From the NCBI GenBank assembly GCA_015520985.1, contig WAOY01000008.1, forward strand, positions 1-7,346: 7,346 bases of DNA, written 5' to 3'. The notes beneath the pieces are model-generated. The model was not told the DNA's origin. It ran no database searches and worked only from the letters and a program-made list of their open reading frames with translations. Below are positions 1-5,308 of the stretch, piece by piece (the stretch's first letter is position 1; the number at the start of each line of letters is the position of its first letter). Origin of the DNA: DHVE2 group archaeon (GTDB taxonomy: Archaea; Thermoplasmatota; Thermoplasmata; Thermoplasmatales; Aciduliprofundaceae). The position numbers and the translations under genes are program-made.

Positions 1-29
1 ATGAGGGCTCTGCCCAGCAGGAAGTACAT
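1..29 (-). CDS. possible 5' end of a further minus-strand gene (partial)
   Basis: Reading the minus strand past the valS stop, an ATG lies at 29-27, seven bases after the TGA, and opens a frame reading MYFLLGRAL before the window ends. The hydrophobic start would fit a membrane protein or signal segment, and the tight spacing would fit co-transcription with valS. Only nine codons are visible, and I see no clear Shine-Dalgarno sequence in front of the ATG. This is therefore a suggestion and not a firm gene call. Confidence 0.25.
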
Positions 30-36
30 GGGGAAA

Positions 37-2607
37 TCAGAGGAGGATCACGGTGGCCCCTGATACATGGAGCACTTCCGCCTCTTTGCCGCGGTAAATC
101 TTCGCCTTCTTCGGGATCACCATGTCCTCCGTTATCTTCACGCCGTTCACCTCAGCCTCGCCGCGCTGTATCTTTTCCCAGAGTTCCTCGGGGTTCGCTG
201 ATTTGATGTACGATATTATCTCCTTCGCCCTCTCCCTGAACTTCGGGCCGATAACGCCGAAATTGGGCTTTAGTTCCACGACCTTCTCCTCCGCTTCGCC
301 CTCTATTCCAGCGGTTACACGGGCTTTGAAGGTGCCCTCGATGTCCACTATACCCTTCGTGACGCCGTCCACGATTATCTCGCTTACCTCCCTGCGGTTC
401 TCGTTCTTCCACCTTCTGATCTCCGCTATTATCTCCTTGACCACCTCGCCCTCTTTCGCCGCAGTTTCATCGTTGAGCACGGGCTCCGGCCACGAGGAGA
501 TGTGAATGCTCTTCTCCCCGACAAACTCGCGGAACACATCCTGGTAAATCTCCTCGGTTATGTGGGGCATGAAGGGGGCGAACATCTTCACTATGCCCAG
601 GAACACCTCGTAGAGGGTGTACTTCGTGCTCTCGTCGCTCAGGCGGTGTTTCACCATCTCCACGTAGTGGTCCGCGAATACGTGCCAGGTGAAGTTCTCG
701 AGGATTTTTATCGCCCTGTCATAGCGGTACTCCTCCATCAGCGATGTGACCTCTCGCACGGTTTCGCTGTACCTGCTCAGGATCCAGCGATCCATGAACT
801 TCAGTTCGCCTGGCTTTTCGAACCCACCGGATATGGCGTTCTTCACGAACCTTCCAAGGTTGTAGAGCTTGATAACTAGCTTCCTTCCGCGCTTGACATC
901 CTTGTATCGGAAGGGCGTGTCCTCCCCGATTGTGCAGTTCGCGGCGAAGTACCTGAACGCGTCCGCACCGTACTCGTCTATGATTTCTAGGGGATCCACC
1001 ACGTTGCCCCAGGAGGTGTGCATGGGCCTTCCGTCCGGACCGAGTATGAAGCTGTCCACGAATATATCGTTCCAGGGCTTCTCCCCGGTGACGCTCTTGC
1101 ACCTCAGAATGGTGTAGAAGGCCCAGGTGCGTATAATATCGTGGCTCTGGGGCCTCAGACTCATGGGGTAGAGTTTCCTGAACCTCTCCTCGTCCCGGGC
1201 CCAGAATGTGTTGTATAGGGGAGAGATGGATGAATCCACCCAGGTGTCGAAGACGTCCTCGGTGCCGTGCAGCGGAGCGCCGCATATTGGGCACTTCTCG
1301 TAGGGCGGCGGATCCACGGTAGGGTCCACGTGGCGATCCATCTTCTGCAGGTCCTCGAATTTGGGCACGAAGGCGTGGCCGTTTTCGCACTCCCATATCG
1401 GAATCGGTGTTGCGAAGTACCTCTGCCTCGATACGACCCAGTCCCATTCCAGGGAGTCTATCCAGTCGTCCAGGCGCTTTTTCATGAACTCCGGGATCCA
1501 CTTTATCTCCTCGGCGGTCTTTCGAACTTCCTCCTTGAGATCGCGAATCTTTATGAACCACTGCTCCTTGTTCACGAATTCTATGGGCGTGTGGCATCTC
1601 CAGCACACTCCGACGTTCTGCTCTATCTCCTCCTGCTTCAACACGAGCCCCTCTTTCTTCAGGTCCTCGATTATCGCCTTCCTCGCCTCCTCCACGGGCA
1701 TACCCGCGTACTTGCCCGCGCGCTCCGTCATCTTCCCCTCCTCGTCTATCCCGTCCAGGAACTGCAGGTTGTACTTGTAAATCCACTCCAAATCGTCTTT
1801 ATCTCCGACGGAGCATATCATAACCGCGCCAGTGCCGAAATCTTTGTCGACCTTCTCATCAGCCACAATCTTTACCTTCTGTCCGTAGATTGGCACGATG
1901 GCATACTTGCCCACCAAATCCCTGTATCTTTCGTCCTCCGGGTGCACCGCTATGAGCTGGCAGGTGCACAGAAGTTCGGGGCGGGTTGTGGCGATAACTA
2001 TCTCCCCTCCGCCCTCCACCTTGAATGGGATGTAGTTGAGATACGTCTTCCTTTTGCGGTACTCAATCTCCGCATCCGCTATGGCGGTGCCGCACCTGGG
2101 GCACCAGTTCACGGGATGCTTCGCCTTGTAAACCAGGCCCTTCTCGAACATCTTGATGAATGAGAGCTGGGTTATCTTCCTGTAATAGGGTGCATCCGTC
2201 TGATAGTAAATCGTGGGATCCATGCTCTCCCCCAGGATCTTGTACTGCCTCGTCATTTCCGCGATATTCGCATTCGCGAATTCCTCGCAGAGCTTGATGA
2301 ACTCCTGCCTCGGGGTGTCGCGCATCCTTATGCCGTACTTCTTCTCCACGTTCACCTCTATGGGCATTCCGTTGACGTCGAAGCAGAGGGGAAAGAAGAC
2401 CTCGTAGCCGCGCATCCTCTTGTACCTCGCGATCATATCTATGTGGGAGTAGTGCACCGCGTGCCCTATGTGCAGCTTTCCGCTGGCGTACCTTGGCGGG
2501 ACATCTATGCTGTAAATGGGCTTGTCCGTGTTGAAGTTGAAGTGGTACAGCTTTTCCTTCTCCCAGTAATCCTGCCACCGCGCCTCGCTCTTCTTGAAAT
2601 CGTACAT
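37..2607 (-). CDS. valS: valyl-tRNA synthetase, archaeal type
   Basis: Class I aminoacyl-tRNA synthetase of 856 residues that charges tRNA-Val in the cytoplasm. The Rossmann fold carries HIGH at residues 46-49, in the context SGKLHIGHAVHY. It is interrupted by a CP1 editing domain with TTRPE at 207-211 and an Asp-rich GDKDD at 268-272. Cysteine pairs at 169/172, 335/338 and 439/442, plus CENGH from 407, look like zinc sites. The text around 'HDIIRTWAFYT' and 'YGADAFRYFAANCTIGEDTPFRY' fits ValRS better than IleRS. The KMSKS loop is unusual: it reads PMHTS at 528-532, followed by WGNVVDP. An anticodon-binding helical domain and a C-terminal domain with KPNFGVIGPKF follow. The start at 2607 was chosen over an in-frame ATG at 2655 because a TATA box centred near 2634 would lie inside the longer frame, and because MYDFKKSEARWQDYWEKEKL is a typical ValRS beginning. 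It diverges from the SRP RNA gene. Confidence 0.96.
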   Translation of the reverse strand: MYDFKKSEARWQDYWEKEKLYHFNFNTDKPIYSIDVPPRYASGKLHIGHAVHYSHIDMIARYKRMRGYEVFFPLCFDVNGMPIEVNVEKKYGIRMRDTPRQEFIKLCEEFANANIAEMTRQYKILGESMDPTIYYQTDAPYYRKITQLSFIKMFEKGLVYKAKHPVNWCPRCGTAIADAEIEYRKRKTYLNYIPFKVEGGGEIVIATTRPELLCTCQLIAVHPEDERYRDLVGKYAIVPIYGQKVKIVADEKVDKDFGTGAVMICSVGDKDDLEWIYKYNLQFLDGIDEEGKMTERAGKYAGMPVEEARKAIIEDLKKEGLVLKQEEIEQNVGVCWRCHTPIEFVNKEQWFIKIRDLKEEVRKTAEEIKWIPEFMKKRLDDWIDSLEWDWVVSRQRYFATPIPIWECENGHAFVPKFEDLQKMDRHVDPTVDPPPYEKCPICGAPLHGTEDVFDTWVDSSISPLYNTFWARDEERFRKLYPMSLRPQSHDIIRTWAFYTILRCKSVTGEKPWNDIFVDSFILGPDGRPMHTSWGNVVDPLEIIDEYGADAFRYFAANCTIGEDTPFRYKDVKRGRKLVIKLYNLGRFVKNAISGGFEKPGELKFMDRWILSRYSETVREVTSLMEEYRYDRAIKILENFTWHVFADHYVEMVKHRLSDESTKYTLYEVFLGIVKMFAPFMPHITEEIYQDVFREFVGEKSIHISSWPEPVLNDETAAKEGEVVKEIIAEIRRWKNENRREVSEIIVDGVTKGIVDIEGTFKARVTAGIEGEAEEKVVELKPNFGVIGPKFRERAKEIISYIKSANPEELWEKIQRGEAEVNGVKITEDMVIPKKAKIYRGKEAEVLHVSGATVILL

Positions 2608-2629
2608 GGTTGGGTGAAATGTGCGGGGG

Positions 2630-2641
2630 TATAAAAAAATT
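2630..2641 (-). promoter_or_regulatory. TATA box of valS
   Basis: On the minus strand this reads AATTTTTTTATA, the only A/T block in a G+C-rich leader. Its centre is about 26 bp from the ATG at 2607, the spacing expected for an archaeal TATA box driving a leaderless transcript that starts at or next to the ATG. No Shine-Dalgarno sequence is visible before the ATG, which agrees with leaderless translation. Confidence 0.7.
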
Positions 2642-2679
2642 AGTAAGTATGGCAAGATGCATCTCGACGGTTTGTGCGA

Positions 2680-2694
2680 GAAAACCTTAAAATA
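2680..2694 (+). promoter_or_regulatory. BRE/TATA promoter of the SRP RNA gene
   Basis: GAAAACCTTAAAATA has an A-rich BRE-like stretch (2680-2684) followed by the TATA-like CTTAAAATA (2686-2694). The centre near 2690 lies about 25 bp upstream of 2715, where the first strand of SRP RNA helix 1 begins. Spacing and orientation fit the promoter of the RNA gene. It sits back to back with the valS promoter, about 55 bp apart centre to centre. Confidence 0.7.
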
Positions 2695-2714
2695 CCCGTA
2701 GAGATTTCTTGACC

Positions 2715-3032
2715 CGGTGCCAGGCTAGGCCGGGGGGTTAGGCGTCCCCTGTACCCGAAATCGCCTATACGCGGGGGCGACAGCCGGGGAAGGTGTATCC
2801 AGCTCCGGCTTTCAAGCCGCACGGAACCTGTGAGGTCCTGTCCCCCGGGGCCACAGGTGCGTCGCGGGCTTCCGGAGGGAAGCCTTGCGGCGCTTTGCCA
2901 CGGGAACCCCGCCAGGCCCGGAAGGGAGCAGCGGTACCGTGGACTGCTGGCGCTCGGGGGGTAGCGGGACCGAGGAACCGTGCGGGGACTTGGGCCGGAG
3001 TCTGGGCATCGACCCCGGTGTGCCTGGCACCG
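2715..3032 (+). ncRNA. 7S signal recognition particle RNA, archaeal type
   Basis: This is the RNA scaffold of the signal recognition particle, which binds SRP19 and SRP54 and targets nascent membrane and secreted proteins. Helix 1 closes the molecule: CGGTGCCAGGC (2715-2725) is perfectly complementary to GCCTGGCACCG (3022-3032). In the Alu domain, helix 3 pairs G2733-2737 with C2746-2749. Its loop TAGGCG (2739-2744) is exactly complementary to CGCCTA (2762-2767) in the helix 4 loop, the known loop-loop contact. UGUA follows at 2750-2753. Helix 6 is a long stem at 2859-2893 capped by the GNAR tetraloop GGAG (2874-2877). Helix 8 has GCCAGGCCC, the GGAA tetraloop (2920-2923) and GGGAGCAGC, the conserved SRP54 site. 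The length of about 318 nt is usual for archaea. The ends come from helix 1 and may be a few bases off. Only a short T run (3034-3036) follows, so the terminator is not obvious. Confidence 0.96.
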
Positions 3033-3035
3033 CTT

Positions 3036-3452
3036 TCATAAGAGAATATACAGGTCGTTGCGGAATTCAACCCGGACTTCGCAATCCGGATTCTCCAGAT
3101 TCGCCGGGATCCCGAGGGTTTCGTGTATCATTCCGCCTATCTCCTGGGCAACGTGCATGCGGTTGCACCTCACTGCGAAACTGCGGCAGTTCTCGAGGGA
3201 GGGAAGGACTTTTTTTACCAGTGACTCGGGATCGTGGAAGATCTCCACGGGCCTACAATCCAAAACACCGCGAATCCTCACGATGCGATCGCATATGTCG
3301 CGGGATGTGAAAACAAGGATCCTTCCACCCAGGGGCTCGATGACGCATTCAATTCCGTTCTCGGCGCAGAAATCCAGCAGTTCGCGCTTGAACGTGGCGA
3401 GGTACCTCGAGGGGTTCCTGGGCATCCTCGCAAATATCAGGTAAGGTCGCAT
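3036..3452 (-). CDS. stand-alone NFLD-THUMP domain protein (ThiI N-terminal part)
   Basis: A 138-residue protein. Residues 1 to about 68 resemble the N-terminal ferredoxin-like domain of ThiI: an 'R(Y)LATFKRELLDFC' helix, a 'GGRILVFT' strand, then 'RIVRIRGVLDCRPVEIF'. From about 70 the text follows the THUMP pattern, with 'RSFAVRCNR', a helix 'VAQEIGGMIHETLG', then 'NLENPDCEVRVEFRNDLYIL'. Together these modules bind the 3' acceptor end of tRNA. ThiI itself would continue into a PP-loop sulfurtransferase domain, but this protein stops at the end of THUMP, so it probably presents tRNA to a separate enzyme. A 4-thiouridine PP-loop protein or a TAN1-like role in tRNA acetylation are both possible; neither partner is in the window. 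The start at 3452 was preferred over 3509 because the longer frame would run through the A/T-rich promoter. It ends three bases from the convergent SRP RNA and is divergent from ftsZ. Confidence 0.8.
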   Translation of the reverse strand: MRPYLIFARMPRNPSRYLATFKRELLDFCAENGIECVIEPLGGRILVFTSRDICDRIVRIRGVLDCRPVEIFHDPESLVKKVLPSLENCRSFAVRCNRMHVAQEIGGMIHETLGIPANLENPDCEVRVEFRNDLYILL

Positions 3453-3471
3453 ATCCCCGCATCGCACACTT

Positions 3472-3495
3472 GCATAAAACTTTTTATATCTTAAA
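3472..3495. promoter_or_regulatory. shared A/T-rich bidirectional promoter
   Basis: The 71 bp between the THUMP gene and ftsZ hold one A/T-rich block. On the plus strand, CTTTTTATATCTTAAA (3480-3495) puts a TATA box about 37 bp before the ftsZ ATG, predicting a transcript that starts near 3511 with a short leader. On the minus strand, TTTTATGC (3479-3472) is centred about 24 bp before the THUMP ATG at 3452, predicting a leaderless message; TATAAAAA (3488-3481) is an alternative. The two promoters overlap, so TBP/TFB binding in one direction may compete with the other. Confidence 0.6.
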
Positions 3496-3501
3496 TTGCA
3501 T

Positions 3502-3519
3502 ACCACCACAAAAGGTGGT
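3502..3519. repeat. 6-bp inverted repeat over the predicted ftsZ start site and SD
   Basis: ACCACC (3502-3507) and GGTGGT (3514-3519) are perfect inverted repeats around a 6-base spacer ACAAAA. The right arm coincides with the Shine-Dalgarno sequence of ftsZ and the spacer with the predicted transcription start. It could be a regulator-binding site. If transcription starts further upstream than predicted, it could instead be a hairpin hiding the ribosome binding site. Chance is also possible for arms this short. Confidence 0.4.
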
Positions 3520-3520
3520 C
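3513..3520 (+). promoter_or_regulatory. Shine-Dalgarno sequence of ftsZ
   Basis: AGGTGGTC can pair over eight bases, with one G-U wobble, with the usual archaeal 16S 3' end (GATCACCT). It ends three bases before the ATG at 3524, so it decides that start over the in-frame ATG at 3470, which would fall upstream of the promoter. Confidence 0.65.
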
Positions 3521-3523
3521 AAG

Positions 3524-4642
3524 ATGAAGTCCCTGATCAAGGAGGTTATGGCAAAGGCGGAAACCCGTGCCATGGAGGAGCAGAGGGCCCCGCCGATCAT
3601 ACCCAGCGAGGAGGATAAAGAGCTGGAAGAGGTTCTCAAGAGCCTGCGGACCAACATCAAGATCGTGGGCTGCGGCGGAGGAGGAAGCAACACGATCTCG
3701 CGCATAATGGAAGAGGGTATATACGGCTCAGTCGAGCTCATAGCTGCGAACACGGATGCGCAGCATCTTCTCATCACCAAGGCGCAGCGGAAGATACTCC
3801 TGGGCAAGCGCCTTACCCGGGGTCTCGGAGCGGGTGCGCTTCCCCAGATAGGCGCCGAGGCGGCCAGGGAGGCGGAGGACAAGATACGCGAGGTTCTGCA
3901 GGGAGCGGACATGGTCTTCATCACCTGCGGTCTCGGTGGAGGAACTGGAACGGGAAGCGCCCACGTGATAGCGCAGATCGCCAAGGAACTGGGTGCACTA
4001 ACCATAGCGATATGCACCCTGCCCTTCAAGGCAGAAGGCCGTGCAAGGTGGGAGAACGCCATGTGGGGCCTCGACAAACTCAGGGAGACGGCGGACACTG
4101 TCATCACGATTCCCAACGACAAGTTGCTTGAACTTGTACCCCGGCTGCCACTGAACCAGGCGTTCAAGTTCGCAGACGAAATTCTAATGCGCGCCATAAA
4201 GGGCCTGACGGAGATGATAACCAAGCCCGGACTGGTGAATCTCGATTTCAATGACCTCAAGACGGTGATGAAGGGCGGCGGAGTGGCCATGATTGGCCTT
4301 GGAGAGAGCGAGGGAACCGGGGAGGACCGCGTCATGGAGGCGATAGAGGAGGCGATAAACTCGCCGCTTCTCGAAGTCGATATATCCACCGCCACCGGCG
4401 TGCTTGTGAACGTGGTCGGCGGCCCTGACATGACGATAAGCGAGGCGGAGCGCGCCGTGGAGGAGTTGCACAAGAGGATATCCAAGAATTCCCGCGTCAT
4501 CTGGGGCTGCGCAATCGATCCCACGTATGACCGCAGGATCTCGGTGCTCGTGGTCGCAACAGGCGTTAAGAGCAAGCAAATCCTGGGCAAGGTGACCGCC
4601 GAGGAACTCAAGGAGCAGTACGGTGTAGATGTCATACGATGA
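3524..4642 (+). CDS. ftsZ: cell division GTPase FtsZ
   Basis: A tubulin-superfamily GTPase of 372 residues that polymerises at mid-cell in GTP-dependent filaments and organises division. A charged N-terminal extension of about 40 residues precedes the core. The core has the nucleotide-binding GCGGGGSNT at 49-57, NTDAQHL, RGLGAGALPQIG, the tubulin signature GGGTGTG at 138-144, 'TIPNDKLLELVPRLPLNQAFKFADEIL', and the T7 synergy loop NLDFND at 239-244 with N239, D241 and D244. All the residues needed for GTP binding and hydrolysis seem present. Small oddities are CGLGGGTGTGSAH, where many FtsZs have AGLGGGTGTGSAP. The C terminus ends YGVDVIR soon after the core, with no long linker. Archaea often carry FtsZ1 and FtsZ2; the 'EGRARWENA..GL..LR..ADTVI.IPNDKLLE' stretch may suggest an FtsZ2-like protein, but I do not assign the class. 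It overlaps the next gene by 14 bp and lacks the secE-nusG neighbours common in many Euryarchaeota. Confidence 0.95.
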   Translation: MKSLIKEVMAKAETRAMEEQRAPPIIPSEEDKELEEVLKSLRTNIKIVGCGGGGSNTISRIMEEGIYGSVELIAANTDAQHLLITKAQRKILLGKRLTRGLGAGALPQIGAEAAREAEDKIREVLQGADMVFITCGLGGGTGTGSAHVIAQIAKELGALTIAICTLPFKAEGRARWENAMWGLDKLRETADTVITIPNDKLLELVPRLPLNQAFKFADEILMRAIKGLTEMITKPGLVNLDFNDLKTVMKGGGVAMIGLGESEGTGEDRVMEAIEEAINSPLLEVDISTATGVLVNVVGGPDMTISEAERAVEELHKRISKNSRVIWGCAIDPTYDRRISVLVVATGVKSKQILGKVTAEELKEQYGVDVIR

Positions 4643-5273
4643 CTTTGAGGCGAGGAAGGAGGCGGAGATAAGGGCGCTCAAGCGCCTCAAAAACACCTTT
4701 TTCTTCTACGCTCTTATTCAGCTTGCTGTGCTGGTGGTCTACACCGCAAGCGTGTTAAGTATGGTTGTATCCCTCATCTTCTCATCCTTCGGGATGGTCC
4801 ACGAGGAGAAACAGCCGGTGATAGCCCTCATGTATTCAGGCGTCGCTTACTTCGTCTACGCCCTCTTCTCTGCCTACTTCCTGGATGCGCTTAGGAGATC
4901 CACCGAGATGGTGGAACCCCATGTACCTGGGGTTAAGATCGCGAGGCACGGCATAGTGGCGTACTACACCCACCTGATCGTGGCCGCGCCACCGCAGGTC
5001 CTCGCCATGGTCTCCCTTGGAAACGTCTTCGATTTAGCGGTGTCCGCGCTGGCCGTAACCTCCGGAGTAATAATGCTCCTGGCTACGATACTCATAGGAA
5101 TTGCCATCTGGAGGGTCGCGGATCACTACGGCTCCTCCGACATGAGGCTGGGCGTGGTCCTCATGATCCTCCTCAGCTTCATAGGGACCCTCGTTCTTTA
5201 CTCCTCCTTCGACGATGCCATACGCCGCGTGTCTAGGCGCATACCCCCGCCACCAAAGCCGCCGTGGCTATGA
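4629..5273 (+). CDS. multi-pass membrane protein of unknown function, coupled to ftsZ
   Basis: A 214-residue protein that I do not recognise. A charged, probably helical N terminus (residues 4-22, rich in E, K and R) is followed by hydrophobic segments at about 24-54, 64-88, 108-130, 133-161 and 174-192. Five spans are the simplest reading, but the long first segment makes the count uncertain. The basic loop at 89-107 (RRST, KIARH) and the RR-rich C terminus are best placed in the cytoplasm by the positive-inside rule, which argues for an even number of spans. The tail ends [11 protein letters not shown], a short proline-rich stretch that could dock a partner. No enzymatic motif is visible. 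Loosely, it resembles archaeal membrane proteins of unknown function with Pro-rich tails (the DUF973/DUF996 sort), which I could not test. The start overlaps the last 14 bases of ftsZ in another frame, after GGTG at 4622-4625. Translational coupling with ftsZ is therefore likely, and a role in membrane tethering of the Z-ring is a guess from context. Confidence 0.85.
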   Translation: MSYDDFEARKEAEIRALKRLKNTFFFYALIQLAVLVVYTASVLSMVVSLIFSSFGMVHEEKQPVIALMYSGVAYFVYALFSAYFLDALRRSTEMVEPHVPGVKIARHGIVAYYTHLIVAAPPQVLAMVSLGNVFDLAVSALAVTSGVIMLLATILIGIAIWRVADHYGSSDMRLGVVLMILLSFIGTLVLYSSFDDAIRRVSRRIPPPPKPPWL

Positions 5274-5278
5274 GAACA

Positions 5279-5285
5279 TTTATAA
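5279..5285 (+). promoter_or_regulatory. TATA box of the Cdc48 gene
   Basis: TTTATAA lies just after the stop of the membrane-protein gene, with its centre about 27 bp before the ATG at 5309, the spacing of a leaderless archaeal promoter. It suggests that the ATPase can be transcribed separately from ftsZ, although read-through is not excluded because I see no terminator in the 35-bp gap. Confidence 0.65.
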
Positions 5286-5308
5286 TCGTTGTGGCGATTT
5301 CCGCAAGC

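Noticed and set aside
1267..2163. A 298-codon plus-strand frame inside valS
   Set aside because: It is antisense to conserved ValRS domains; its Leu/His/Val-rich translation matches no family and reflects third-position G+C bias.
2631..2639. A run of A (T run on the minus strand) as a terminator for SRP RNA or valS
   Set aside because: It lies upstream of both genes and its spacing fits the valS TATA element, not a terminator.
2608..2655. In-frame upstream ATG extending ValRS by 16 residues
   Set aside because: The extension would span the TATA box, has a non-conserved hydrophobic sequence, and the start at 2607 gives a typical ValRS N terminus.
2765..3310. Several open frames on both strands across the SRP RNA and its flank
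   Set aside because: They overlap a strongly supported structured RNA, have Pro/Gly/Arg-rich low-information translations, and arise from high G+C content.
4610..4615. AAGGAG as the Shine-Dalgarno sequence of the membrane-protein gene
   Set aside because: It is 13 bases from the ATG, farther than usual, and encodes conserved FtsZ residues; the nearer GGTG (4622-4625) or coupling with ftsZ is more likely.
3484..4635. A 383-codon open frame antisense to ftsZ
   Set aside because: It is Ser/Pro/Arg-rich with no recognisable motif and mirrors the codon usage of ftsZ on the other strand, which is unmistakable.
5270..5308. In-frame ATG for the Cdc48 protein overlapping the previous stop (ATGA), adding [13 protein letters not shown]
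   Set aside because: It would put a signal-like hydrophobic stretch on a cytosolic AAA+ protein, and a TATA box with leaderless spacing to 5309 lies inside it. The ATGA overlap remains a weak alternative.
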